Of a DNA stretch of 64,000 nucleotides, positions 1-9,012 are shown piece after piece. A model generated the notes under the pieces. The model made no database searches. It was given only the letters and a program-made list of their open reading frames with translations, and was not told the origin of the DNA. The stretch is from positions 124,001 through 188,000 of the forward strand of contig JAIELX010000054.1 of NCBI GenBank assembly GCA_019752635.1, written 5' to 3'. This stretch comes from Candidatus Obscuribacterales bacterium (GTDB lineage Bacteria > Cyanobacteriota > Vampirovibrionia > Obscuribacterales > Obscuribacteraceae). The position numbers and the translations under genes were made by a program. The number at the start of each line of letters is the position of its first letter. Position 1 is the stretch's first letter.

Positions 1-2513
1 TGAATCTTGTATGCTTTTTCGTACAGTTCGGCGGCTTTTTCAAACTGTTTATGTTCGAAGAAAAGTTCAGCGTGGACGCGCAGAGGGCTTGCCATTGAGG
101 GATGATCCATGCCCGTGGGCTTTTGATCCTTTCCGCCTGTCGGTTCGTCGGCAAGCTGTTGCAATATGTCATCAACGGCTCTGGACATTTTCTTGAAATC
201 ACCAAGACTCGCATAGAGATCTCTAAGATGCGCAGCTGTGTAATCTTTGGGGTCCTTGGCTTTGTCTTTCGACTTGTCAAAGATCTCTTGCAGCTCCTGC
301 GTTAACTTTCTCCCTGTTTCCTTGTCACCGAACTCAATGTACCGGGAAGCAATACTTGATTTTACATTGTTCAAAAGCCGATCGTATTGATCTGGTTTCT
401 CTTCTTTTCGGACCGTCGCCAGTAGTGCGTTTAGCGTCTCTTTGGCTTTCTTTTCTTGTCCGTTGTCCTTCATAAACTCTATTGCGGAGATGACGTCTTC
501 GACTGGATTTCCTTTCCGTTTGAAGTCGATAGAGCCTGCGTCTTTCATCGTTTGGACCATAATTCTGTCCACAATCGATGCAGCACCTTTTGGATCTTCA
601 CTTTTCTTGTGCAATCCCATTAAAGTGCGGGCATTTTGAAGGCTCTCGCGAGTGACGGTGCCTTTGCCTAATTGATCGTCGAATTGCTTGTCCAGTTTTG
701 CCAATATCTTCTCTCTATCTTTGGGCTCGGTATTAAAGTCCAGTAGTCGAGAAGCTATGTCCACCTGGTTTTTGAGAGTTCCGGGTTGTTTCAAAAAGTC
801 CTCAGTGAGCGGTCCCACGATTTTGGTCATTTCGTCCTTTCGACCCCAGTGCCTCAGATAAGAGGCCAACTTCATGGTTTCGCCAAAGATCAGCTTGGGA
901 TCGACGTCTCCTTCGCCTTTTAGTTGTTCGACAAACTTGCGTTGACCGTTAATGTAGTCGTCCGGCGTCTGCTTCTTCTCTTCTTTGGCTGGCTTACCGT
1001 CCTTCGTACCCTCGCTACCGGTGAACGCTTTAAACAACTGCTCGACGGAGATCTGTTTCTTGCTCCCTTCCTTGCCCGTGTGATCGACACTTGGGCCCCA
1101 TTGATTTTCTACTGTGACTAGACCCGTTTTCGGATTGTAGTCAAAGATTGCGACGGCATGATGTGAATGCATACTAGACACATCTTTCTTTTCGTCAGTT
1201 TTGTCTTTGCCTTTATTGAAAACAGACAAATCCGACTTAAACGGCTCGACGTGGGCGAACACGCCCATCACAATCGGCATGCTGGCGCCGTCTTTGCCGC
1301 CAGCGGCATTCTCCATCAGTTTCTTAAACTCTTCGAGCGTTTTGGGTGTCTTGTTTCGTGGGTCTTCGAATTTATTAACCAGGGTTAGCTCGCCCTTGTT
1401 GCCACGCATCTGATCGTAAATGTCGCGAATATTGCCGATGCTCATTCTCGGAGCGGGAATTGGACGTAACTCAGTTATTGGAAAGTCAGGGCTTGTCGGG
1501 TCCGAGTAAGTGTACTGCTCTGAGAAGGGAACCGGCGGTGACTTAGAGCGGTCCATTAACCTTGTGTGTGAATCACCGGAAAATTCTGTGGGGTGATCTT
1601 CTTCGTAGAATATTTTGCCCTTCTTGCCCGTCTCGGCTTTTTCGCGCGCGTCAATGCTGTCCTGGCGGTTCCAGTATGCGTTCAACATCGTCATTTGAGC
1701 AATTTGATTCGCTCCGCTGCGACTGAACTCGGCACCGGCTTCATCGTGTTTACCGGGTTTCAAGTTCTTTTCGGCGGGTTTGATTACGGTGCCATCCTTC
1801 GTTTTGTATTCGCCGCTGATAGTTACGTCCGCGATCATCTCTGCCACTGCTCCTGGTTCCTTCTTGTACATAGCGGCTTCAAGGGCGGCTGCGGTGCAAG
1901 TTGGACCGATACCCTGATTTACTGAACCAGGTTCGGCGCAATGGCGAGCCACATCTGCAACTAGACCTCTCACTTCCGAGGCTTTGAAGAATTTATTGCC
2001 TTCACCGGCTTCTTTGAGAACACGGCCTAGCTGCAAGAAAACATGGTCTCGGTCGATTGCGGATATTCCTTCGTTACCGGCTCTAGCCTCAAACTTGTCC
2101 AGGTCGGCCAGCACTTGCTTCTGCTGCTTCTCATCGGTGAAGTTTTTCTTCACTATTTCATTTAATTCTTCTCTGGACTGCGCGGTTGAACCTTTTTCTG
2201 CCGCCTCTTTAGTCTTGTCGCTCTTGGCCTCACCGCCTTCCTTTTCCTCAACTACAGGACCGCCAGCCTTTTTCTTGTCTCCAGCAGGCGAGTTGTCATC
2301 AGCTTTAGTCGAGAAAAAATCATCAGCTGTGAACGCCGGAAAGCCTAACTTTGCCAACGAATCATCCTTCGTGAACTGGCGGAAGAAGTCGTGGGCCTGT
2401 GCTACGGCTGTTGCAGCCGTCTTTGAAGCTTCTGGAGGGTGTTTCTCGTCTGTATCTTGCGGATGCTCTTCCACGTCTTGCAGGGCGCGCTTATGTTCTG
2501 TGGTGTTGTCCAT
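1..2513 (-). CDS. papain/calpain-like cysteine peptidase with C-terminal helical repeats (partial)
   Basis: The minus strand is open from an ATG at 2513 to the left edge (about 837 codons), so the C-terminus is missing. Residues 1-120 are charged and low in complexity, with no signal peptide. A papain/calpain-like signature follows: Cys206 in GPTCTAAALEAAMY, His452 in HHAVAIFDYN and Asn470 in ENQWGP. The order Cys-His-Asn and the NQWG context match the C1/C2 peptidase fold. From about residue 530 onward the protein is charged and helical, ending in TPR-like text (ELFFEHKQFEKAAELYEKAY). It could act as a protease or a catalytically altered scaffold. Its substrate is unknown. It is divergent from tatA. 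The coding call is strong; the peptidase call is inference from the triad and its spacing. Confidence 0.8.
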   Translation of the reverse strand, partial: MDNTTEHKRALQDVEEHPQDTDEKHPPEASKTAATAVAQAHDFFRQFTKDDSLAKLGFPAFTADDFFSTKADDNSPAGDKKKAGGPVVEEKEGGEAKSDKTKEAAEKGSTAQSREELNEIVKKNFTDEKQQKQVLADLDKFEARAGNEGISAIDRDHVFLQLGRVLKEAGEGNKFFKASEVRGLVADVARHCAEPGSVNQGIGPTCTAAALEAAMYKKEPGAVAEMIADVTISGEYKTKDGTVIKPAEKNLKPGKHDEAGAEFSRSGANQIAQMTMLNAYWNRQDSIDAREKAETGKKGKIFYEEDHPTEFSGDSHTRLMDRSKSPPVPFSEQYTYSDPTSPDFPITELRPIPAPRMSIGNIRDIYDQMRGNKGELTLVNKFEDPRNKTPKTLEEFKKLMENAAGGKDGASMPIVMGVFAHVEPFKSDLSVFNKGKDKTDEKKDVSSMHSHHAVAIFDYNPKTGLVTVENQWGPSVDHTGKEGSKKQISVEQLFKAFTGSEGTKDGKPAKEEKKQTPDDYINGQRKFVEQLKGEGDVDPKLIFGETMKLASYLRHWGRKDEMTKIVGPLTEDFLKQPGTLKNQVDIASRLLDFNTEPKDREKILAKLDKQFDDQLGKGTVTRESLQNARTLMGLHKKSEDPKGAASIVDRIMVQTMKDAGSIDFKRKGNPVEDVISAIEFMKDNGQEKKAKETLNALLATVRKEEKPDQYDRLLNNVKSSIASRYIEFGDKETGRKLTQELQEIFDKSKDKAKDPKDYTAAHLRDLYASLGDFKKMSRAVDDILQQLADEPTGGKDQKPTGMDHPSMASPLRVHAELFFEHKQFEKAAELYEKAYKI

Positions 2514-2854
2514 TCTGAGTCCTGGAGGCGACGTGTGGGCGCACAGCACGGCAGGCAATCAGGGGCCACGCGGTGCGATTGAGAAGAGTAGTAAATGCTG
2601 CCTTGTGAGCGAAAAGCATCCAACGAGTTTGCCGTAATTGTGTGAAACTTACGTGTCACTTTTCAAAATTTTGGGCGGAGGTCCGCAGCGTCAACGATTT
2701 CTCGAGTGATGTGAGTTTGTAGTTAAGAGATGGAACAAGGGGGATGCCTCCCCTGGCTACATTGCGGGTACAAAGTCCTTAGTCCTGGCTAAACATCCAG
2801 GGGACCACGGGCCCGGGTGTGTTAGGATTGTTAGTGAGATAAGAGGCTTAATTT
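2514..2854. other. divergent intergenic region with structured tatA leader
   Basis: This 341 bp gap separates the left-edge peptidase gene and tatA and should hold both promoters. No convincing ORF, tRNA or known riboswitch is seen. The tatA-proximal half carries an inverted repeat, CCCCTGG at 2750-2756 with CCAGGGG at 2797-2803. It also has two nearby copies of CCTGGCTA. The transcript leader could therefore fold, but no family is recognised. Confidence 0.35.
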
Positions 2855-3082
2855 ATGTTCAATATCGGTCCTGGCGAAATAGCAATTGTCTTAACACTGG
2901 GACTCTTAGTGTTCGGACCAAAGAAGCTGCCTGAGCTGGGACGTGCTCTGGGGCAAGGGCTCGGCAACTTTAAGCGCTCACTGACCGACGCTCAGCATGA
3001 GCTCAAATCGGCTTTGAAGGAAGGCGAAGTCGAGGATGAAGCCAAGACTGAAGCTAAGACTCAAAAGATTGAACAGCGCTAG
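2855..3082 (+). CDS. tatA: Sec-independent protein translocase TatA/TatE family
   Basis: This 75-residue protein has the TatA architecture. A short N-terminal tail is followed by one membrane helix (about residues 7-22), the hinge motif FGPKKLPELGRALG, an amphipathic helix and a charged C-terminal tail rich in Lys and Glu. TatA oligomers form the pore of the twin-arginine system, which exports folded proteins across the inner membrane. The length is normal for a TatA. No tatB or tatC lies next to it in this window, so the other subunits must be encoded elsewhere. It starts at ATG 2855, with a purine-rich AAGAGG stretch upstream. TatB is a less likely alternative because the protein is short. 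Confidence 0.93.
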   Translation: MFNIGPGEIAIVLTLGLLVFGPKKLPELGRALGQGLGNFKRSLTDAQHELKSALKEGEVEDEAKTEAKTQKIEQR

Positions 3083-3325
3083 GTTTAGAGCCTAGTCCGC
3101 GGAGCATCGTCAAAAATACCGTGCACAAACGCTGTATCGAAGTAGGCGCTTATGCCGGTTTGGCACGCCTTCCGTCGATTGACCCCGGGTTTTAACGTCC
3201 GAGCCCGCGATTTTCGCCGTCGCCGCTTCACAGGATCTTCTGCGGCATTCCGGCAAACCCCTTACAATATAAGTTGCGTAGTCTGACCTTCGGGTCCAAC
3301 CTCTTGCTGTTCAGCAAGTTCACAA

Positions 3326-5494
3326 ATGACTGATTTTCAAGTTATCTCCAAATTTTCTCCTGCCGGCGATCAGCCGAAAGCGATTGAGCAGCTTGCCGAA
3401 GGAGTAAGGAACAATCTGGGCTTTCAAACGCTGCTAGGCGTTACAGGCTCCGGAAAAACCATGACCATGGCGCATGTAATCCAGGAGACAAAGAAGCCTG
3501 CGCTGATTCTGGCACACAACAAGACACTTGCGGCGCAGCTCTGCAACGAGTTTCGCGAGTTCTTTCCGAACAATGCCGTTGAGTATTTCATCAGCTATTA
3601 CGATTATTACCAACCTGAGTCGTACATACCTTCTTCGGATACATTCATCGAGAAGGAAGCCAGCATCAATGATGAAATCGATCGATTGCGACACTCGGCG
3701 ACGCGCTCGCTATGGGAGCGTGAAGATGTTGTGGTTGTCGCGTCTGTAAGTTGCATCTACGGTCTGGGCGTTCCGGAGCGCTATCTTGCCGCCGCAATCG
3801 AAGTCAATGCCGGCGAGAGTCTTGATCGTAATGAGTTTCTCCGCGCACTGGTAGACATTCACTACACTCGCAATGACATGATTATTGAACGAGCACGCTT
3901 TCGCGCACGTGGCGATGTCATAGAAGTCTATCCTGCGTACGAAGAGCGTGTTGTTCGCATCGAGTTGTTTGGCGATGAGATTGAACGCATTTCAATAATC
4001 GAACCGACGACAGGCGAGATTGAAGAGATTGTGGACAGCGTTCGTATCTATCCCGCCAAACACTACGTAGCCGACTGGGACACCATTGACAATGCCATCA
4101 AGCAGATCAAGAGCGAGCTTGATGAACGACTGGAAGAATTGTTCAAAGAGAACAAGCTCGTTGAGGCCCAGCGCTTGCGCCAGCGAACACAGTTCGATCT
4201 TGAAATGCTTAGAGAGACCGGACACTGCAACGGTATCGAAAATTATTCTCGCATTCTCGATGGACGCGTTCCAGGTGAGCCGCCGCAGACTTTGATTGAT
4301 TACTTTGTGCGAAAGTTCGGTCAAGACGGCTTTGTCACTTTCATTGATGAGTCGCACGTTTCGATTCCTCAGCTTCATGCGATGTACCATGGCGATCGTT
4401 CTCGCAAAGACACGCTTATCGACTACGGATTTCGACTGCCTTGCGCACGCGACAATCGTCCGTTAACCCATGACGAATTCTTTGCCAAAGTGGGCCAGGT
4501 TGTGTTTGTTTCTGCAACTCCCGGCGACAAGGAGCTGGCTAAGAGCGAAAAAATTGTCGAACAAATTATTCGTCCTACCGGGTTGGTTGATCCGGAAACA
4601 GAAGTGCGCCCTATCAAAGGACAGATAGACGATCTGATCAAGGAAATTCGCGACAGAGCAAGCAAGAACGAGCGCGTGCTTGTCACCACATTGACCAAGA
4701 GAATGGCCGAAGACCTAACCGAGTATCTTCAACAAGTGGGCATCAACGTGCGATGGTTGCACTCGGAAATTCAGGCTCTTGATCGTATCCAAATATTGAA
4801 AGAGTTGAGAGAGGGCGCGTTCGATGTACTAGTCGGCGTCAATCTTTTGCGCGAGGGATTGGACCTGCCTGAAGTCAGCTTGGTCTGCATCATGGAAGCG
4901 GACAAAGAAGGGTTCTTGCGAGCTGAGCGTTCTTTGATTCAAACCATTGGACGCGCGGCCCGTAACTCCGGTGGAAAAGTGGTGCTCTATGCTGACCGCA
5001 TGACGGATTCGATGGAGCGTGCGCTTAAAGAAACCAATCGCAGGCGAGCGCTGCAGATAGCACATAATACCGAGCATGGTATCACTCCGACTACCATCAT
5101 CAAAGACACTGGAAATGCTCTTCTGGAGCAGTTGCGTGGTAAAGACCCAATGGTGAAGGAATCAGCGGTGTCTGAGCGAGAAATCGAAGACCAATTAGAC
5201 ATGATGGAGGCCGATCTGCCCAAGCTGGCGAGAAAGCTTGAACAGGAAATGAAGGCCGCTGCCAGGGAAATGGAATTCGAGCGTGCCGCGCGTTTGCGCG
5301 ATCAGCTTTCGACGATTCAACAGCACCTTGCTAAACGGCGTCAGCAGAAAGAGCAGGATAAGATGGAAGCCTGGACGCAGAAGAAGAAGGCGAGCAAAAA
5401 AGCAGTTAAGAAGAAGGACGATAGTCCGGCTGGAACCGCTGCTGCTCCAAAGCCGTTGAATAAATCGTCCGGTCGACCGAAACGATTTCACTGA
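3326..5494 (+). CDS. uvrB: excinuclease ABC subunit UvrB
   Basis: UvrB is the damage-verifying helicase-like subunit of UvrABC nucleotide excision repair. The 722-residue protein has Walker A GVTGSGKT at residues 38-45, the beta-hairpin motif YYDYYQPESYIP near 91-102 that inserts between the DNA strands, the Walker B-type DESHV, and helicase motifs V and VI (GVNLLREGLDLPEV, QTIGRAARN). It also has a C-terminal UVR domain (EFERAARLRDQL) that contacts UvrC. The protein runs about 50 residues longer than typical because of a Lys/Ala-rich tail. It starts at ATG 3326. A methyltransferase gene begins 32 bp downstream and may be co-transcribed. No clear LexA box was found in the 243 bp upstream. Confidence 0.98.
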   Translation: MTDFQVISKFSPAGDQPKAIEQLAEGVRNNLGFQTLLGVTGSGKTMTMAHVIQETKKPALILAHNKTLAAQLCNEFREFFPNNAVEYFISYYDYYQPESYIPSSDTFIEKEASINDEIDRLRHSATRSLWEREDVVVVASVSCIYGLGVPERYLAAAIEVNAGESLDRNEFLRALVDIHYTRNDMIIERARFRARGDVIEVYPAYEERVVRIELFGDEIERISIIEPTTGEIEEIVDSVRIYPAKHYVADWDTIDNAIKQIKSELDERLEELFKENKLVEAQRLRQRTQFDLEMLRETGHCNGIENYSRILDGRVPGEPPQTLIDYFVRKFGQDGFVTFIDESHVSIPQLHAMYHGDRSRKDTLIDYGFRLPCARDNRPLTHDEFFAKVGQVVFVSATPGDKELAKSEKIVEQIIRPTGLVDPETEVRPIKGQIDDLIKEIRDRASKNERVLVTTLTKRMAEDLTEYLQQVGINVRWLHSEIQALDRIQILKELREGAFDVLVGVNLLREGLDLPEVSLVCIMEADKEGFLRAERSLIQTIGRAARNSGGKVVLYADRMTDSMERALKETNRRRALQIAHNTEHGITPTTIIKDTGNALLEQLRGKDPMVKESAVSEREIEDQLDMMEADLPKLARKLEQEMKAAAREMEFERAARLRDQLSTIQQHLAKRRQQKEQDKMEAWTQKKKASKKAVKKKDDSPAGTAAAPKPLNKSSGRPKRFH

Positions 5495-5526
5495 CAGAGT
5501 TAGCGTATGCATGGTGGAGGATTCAG

Positions 5527-6351
5527 ATGACGACGTCCGGCGGTGTTGAAACCTTTCGCGATTTCGAGCACGCAGGCTGGCAAAACGTAGCCGGAGGATA
5601 TGACGATCATTTTGCGAGTCTGACATCTCAGACCATTGGCGCGGTGCTGGATGCAGTCGGCGCCGATCAGGATGTGGCATTGCTGGACATCGCGACCGGA
5701 CCGGGATATGTGGCTGCAGCTGCCGCCGAGAGGGGCGCCCAAGTAACCGGTGTCGACTTCTCGTCCGTTATGGTGCAGATGGCATCGGCGCGGTATCCGA
5801 ACATTCTGTTCTGCGACGGCGATGCCGAGGCGCTTTCATTCCCGGATGAAAGTTTTGATGCGGCAGTGATGAATTTTGGATTGCTGCACCTGAGCAATCC
5901 CGAGCGCGCGCTGAGCGAAGCTTGTCGTGTGTTACGACGGGGGACGAGGTTTGTATTCACAGTTTGGGCGCCGCCCGAGTATAGCATCGGGTTCGCGCTG
6001 GTGCTCAAAGCAATAGAGGCGTGCGGAAATCCCGCAGTGGCACTGCCTCAGGGACCACCCTTCTTCCGCTTCAGCAATGGGGATGAATGCGCTCGCTGTC
6101 TGTGGTCCGCAGGGTTCCGTGGTTCTATCACCACTAGAATTGCGATGACTTGGGTTCTACCCGGTCCGGAGGCGTTTTTCAACGCATTCTATACGGGCAC
6201 GCCGCGGACTGGTGGCATTCTTCGCGCCCAAGCACCGGAGCAACTGAGCGCAATCAAGAGCCGCGTGTTCGAGCTGGTTCGCCAGTATGAAGTTGACGGG
6301 CAACTTCGCATTCCAATGGCAGCCGCACTTAGCACAGCCATGAAAATCTGA
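5527..6351 (+). CDS. class I SAM-dependent methyltransferase (UbiE-like)
   Basis: This 274-residue Rossmann-fold methyltransferase has motif I LDIATGPGYVA binding SAM, the acidic loop GVDFSS, motif II DGDAEALSFPDESFD and the post-motif LRRGTRFVFTVW. This pattern is typical of UbiE/MenG-like small-molecule methyltransferases. The substrate cannot be read from the sequence. GGAGG lies ten bases upstream of ATG 5527. The gene follows uvrB by 32 bp on the same strand and may share its transcript, although no functional link to repair is evident. Confidence 0.88.
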   Translation: MTTSGGVETFRDFEHAGWQNVAGGYDDHFASLTSQTIGAVLDAVGADQDVALLDIATGPGYVAAAAAERGAQVTGVDFSSVMVQMASARYPNILFCDGDAEALSFPDESFDAAVMNFGLLHLSNPERALSEACRVLRRGTRFVFTVWAPPEYSIGFALVLKAIEACGNPAVALPQGPPFFRFSNGDECARCLWSAGFRGSITTRIAMTWVLPGPEAFFNAFYTGTPRTGGILRAQAPEQLSAIKSRVFELVRQYEVDGQLRIPMAAALSTAMKI

Positions 6352-6444
6352 TTCAATCTCATCGTTACACCCCGGGTAGACAGTTGGCTGCGCCTTCTGG
6401 TTTTCCGATAGAATGCTTTCTTGTTGTCTACGAGATCGGGTTGT

Positions 6445-7338
6445 ATGCGCGATAAATTCGTCAGGGTGGCCGCTCTTGTTTTGCTAGCCTGTTTGATGCC
6501 TGTCGCAATAGCTGCGGCAGTTCAGCAAACCTATTGGAAAGGTTCTTCGGCAGGATACGCCGTTGATTGGTCAAGTGAAGACCTTCGCGTTGCTGATGAG
6601 AAGACTGGCGCAACAGTGTTCTCTGCAAGTGATCATGCTCGCACGAATTTTGATCGAGTTAAAAATCGCTTGAAGCCCGGACAGCGGTACGAGGAAGATT
6701 ACGAGCTCCTTTCTCTGGTCGGGCCTGTGCTGAGTTTGGAGTACCATGCCAGAATCTTTGCTCCCGGAGTGGCGAAGTCCGTCGTGGGAGACGTCGTGCC
6801 AGGGACAACGATCACGGGGGTAACCCGTTACGTTGCGATCGATCTGCGGGATCCGTCCGGATCAACTGATCGGCTTGCCAGTGATTATGAGCAGCAGCTT
6901 GAGCAGGCCCACGCTATCAAGTTATCGGATGTTTTTGCGGAGAAAGATGTGCTTGCTGCATTTAGCAATGACACCATCATTCAATCGACCGTGGATACTT
7001 CGTCAGTGAAATCGTTGCGCGATTTGGTGAAGTCTTTGCAGGGCAAACATTTGCCGGCACCCGACATGTGCGGCAAATTTGATTGGGGGCTGCTCAACGA
7101 GTTCGGCGTTCATCATTTGCGAGGAACCAAGGCTGCTGTGCGTTTCGGCATTTCGGGGTCCGAGCCGAGACCCGAATTGCTCTCTGAGCTAGGCATGCTG
7201 GTTTCGATACCTGCGGCGTGGCAGCCTAAGTTCCTCCTTGCCGCGGAAGGCAAGGAGGGGGTCCTCATGGGGACACTTAAACGCAAGACCGGCCCCGTTA
7301 GAACTCATTTTGAGTTCAAGTCGGATAAGAAACACTAA
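6445..7338 (+). CDS. exported protein of unknown function
   Basis: The ATG at 6445 is preferred over a TTG at 6421 because it gives a clean signal peptide: a basic MRDKFVR, a hydrophobic core VAALVLLACLMPVAIAAA, and likely cleavage before VQQ. The mature part (about 270 residues) is soluble and of mixed composition. A segment near the middle (YVAIDLRDPSG, then IKLSDVFAEKDVLAAFS) loosely resembles the DUF3298/RsiV-like extracytoplasmic fold, but this similarity was judged by eye and is weak. It is probably periplasmic or surface exposed. It lies between the methyltransferase and the pilus-like gene set, with no obvious operon partner. Confidence 0.75.
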   Translation: MRDKFVRVAALVLLACLMPVAIAAAVQQTYWKGSSAGYAVDWSSEDLRVADEKTGATVFSASDHARTNFDRVKNRLKPGQRYEEDYELLSLVGPVLSLEYHARIFAPGVAKSVVGDVVPGTTITGVTRYVAIDLRDPSGSTDRLASDYEQQLEQAHAIKLSDVFAEKDVLAAFSNDTIIQSTVDTSSVKSLRDLVKSLQGKHLPAPDMCGKFDWGLLNEFGVHHLRGTKAAVRFGISGSEPRPELLSELGMLVSIPAAWQPKFLLAAEGKEGVLMGTLKRKTGPVRTHFEFKSDKKH

Positions 7339-7446
7339 CCGAGAGTCCGTATAGTCGATTGATTGGCTCACTTGTGGAGTGTGATCGCAAGCTAAATCGA
7401 AATGTTGGTGGACGCATATTGAGCCTTAGATACGGGAAGAATCGTA

Positions 7447-7866
7447 ATGAGTTCAGACAGGAGCCAGGCGGTGGAGCAATCTCCGAATCCGAATGCGCAG
7501 CGATACATCATCATGGCTTCGATTGGAGTTGCGGTGATTGGGACGGCAATCATGTCTTTGTCTGGCGCCAAACAAGTATCGGTCACTTCCAAAGGCGGTT
7601 CTAAACCCGCCGCGGCTCAGACAATGAGCGTTGTGGCACTGCACACCATAAAGAAGGGGAGCGGCGTCAACTGGGGCGATGTTGGTGTACTGGAGACATC
7701 GCAAGTTGTGCGCAGTTATCCCGATTTCGCCAAGGAGGCCGGCAAGCTCAAGTTCAACCAGACCACCAAGCGGGTCGGGGTGGCGAAGAGAAATCTGAAA
7801 ACCGGCGAACCGCTCTACAGCAAGACTGTCAGTTTCGATAAGGGCGTTCTGACCAAAAAGAAGTGA
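7447..7866 (+). CDS. SAF-domain (CpaB/RcpC-like) membrane-anchored protein
   Basis: This 139-residue protein has a cytoplasmic N-terminus, one membrane helix (about residues 20-38, YIIMASIGVAVIGTAIMSL) and an extracytoplasmic domain. That domain begins MSVVALHTIKKGSGVNWGDVG, the usual start of a SAF domain as found in the Flp-pilus protein CpaB/RcpC. CpaB normally has about 250 residues or more, so this is a short version. The next two genes encode PilT-family ATPases with gaps of 15 bp each, which suggests one operon for a pilus or surface-appendage function. ATG 7447 is used. Confidence 0.75.
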   Translation: MSSDRSQAVEQSPNPNAQRYIIMASIGVAVIGTAIMSLSGAKQVSVTSKGGSKPAAAQTMSVVALHTIKKGSGVNWGDVGVLETSQVVRSYPDFAKEAGKLKFNQTTKRVGVAKRNLKTGEPLYSKTVSFDKGVLTKKK

Positions 7867-7881
7867 TATCGTCCAACCCGG

Positions 7882-8997
7882 GTGAGGTTTAAGCGCACGT
7901 GGAATATAGTCCGGGTACCCGAACCGGAGCGGCGAACATTGCAATCAGTTGCCTCAGGATTGAACCTGGATGAGTTATTGACGCGAGGGGTGGAACTCAA
8001 AGCCAGCGACGTGCATCTTCACAGCGGTTATCCGTTGATGGTTCGAGTCGCAGGAAATGTCGTGCGAATTGACGAAAACAATTTATCGCACGCCCAGCTG
8101 CATGATCCGCTGATTGCCTTGCTGAGCGATAGAGACAAGCAGGTATTCGCGCAAAAGAAGGACGTGGACTTTACTCACGAAATTCCCGGCAAAGCCCGGT
8201 TGCGTGGCAGCCTCTTTACCTCGCACTTGGGTATCAACGCGAGCTTTCGAATCCTCCCCCCGGAGCCTGTGTCGCTCGAGGCTCTCAACTTGCCGCCGAC
8301 GCTGGCGCGCTTCACTGAGTATCACCACGGCATCGTCCTGGTGACTGGACCTGCAGGGTCGGGAAAGAGCACTACGCTCTGTGCACTGGTGAATCTGGTG
8401 AATGAGCACCACAAAGGAAGCCACATTCTGTGTCTGGAGGAACCGATTGAAACCTTGCACCCCAACAAGGGTTGCGTAGTGAATCAAAGGCAAGTTTTTC
8501 TGCACACCACCAGCTATGAACGGGCGATGCGCGCGGCTCTCCGTGAAGATCCCGACGTGATTATTATAGGAGAAATGCGTGACGCTGAGACGATTTCGCT
8601 TGCGCTCACTGCTGCTGAGACAGGCCACCTGGTGATGGCATCGATGCACACCACCGACGCAATCAAGTCGATAAGTCGAATCGTTGATGCGTTTCATCCG
8701 GAGAAGCAGTCGCAGATTCGGACAATGCTTGCAGAATCGCTTCAGGGCGTATTTAGCCAGGTGCTGCTACCCACTGTTGATGGCAACTCTAGAGTTCTAG
8801 CATACGAACTTCTGTTCGTGACACCTGCCATATCGACGATGATCAAAGAGAAGAAAACATTCCAGATCCCATCCGTCATGCAAACAGGTAAGGCTCAAGG
8901 CATGATTACTCTGGGACAGAGCGTTGGTGAACTTGTTCGTGCTGGAACTATCTCGCGAGAGACGGCGAAAAAGTATGTTGACGAATCGTTGCTTTAA
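7882..8997 (+). CDS. PilT-family type IV pilus ATPase (first copy)
   Basis: This 371-residue secretion-superfamily ATPase has an N-terminal PAS-like domain (KASDVHLHSGYPLMVRVAG), Walker A GPAGSGKSTT, an Asp-box variant EEPIE, Walker B with REDPDVIIIGEMRD, and the His box ASMHTTDAIKSISRIVDAF. PilT hexamers drive pilus retraction at the inner membrane. The Asp-box reads EEP rather than the usual EDP. The start is GTG 7882 with no strong ribosome-binding site and lies 15 bp after the SAF protein, so translational coupling is possible. A second PilT copy follows after 15 bp. The two may be a PilT/PilU-like pair. Confidence 0.9.
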   Translation: MRFKRTWNIVRVPEPERRTLQSVASGLNLDELLTRGVELKASDVHLHSGYPLMVRVAGNVVRIDENNLSHAQLHDPLIALLSDRDKQVFAQKKDVDFTHEIPGKARLRGSLFTSHLGINASFRILPPEPVSLEALNLPPTLARFTEYHHGIVLVTGPAGSGKSTTLCALVNLVNEHHKGSHILCLEEPIETLHPNKGCVVNQRQVFLHTTSYERAMRAALREDPDVIIIGEMRDAETISLALTAAETGHLVMASMHTTDAIKSISRIVDAFHPEKQSQIRTMLAESLQGVFSQVLLPTVDGNSRVLAYELLFVTPAISTMIKEKKTFQIPSVMQTGKAQGMITLGQSVGELVRAGTISRETAKKYVDESLL

Positions 8998-9012
8998 GCG
9001 GGGAAATTAGAA

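Noticed and set aside
442..2637. Several plus-strand ORFs, up to 217 codons, over the left end
   Set aside because: They are antisense shadows of the long minus-strand gene open from 2513 to the left edge; they show no domain or ribosome-binding site.
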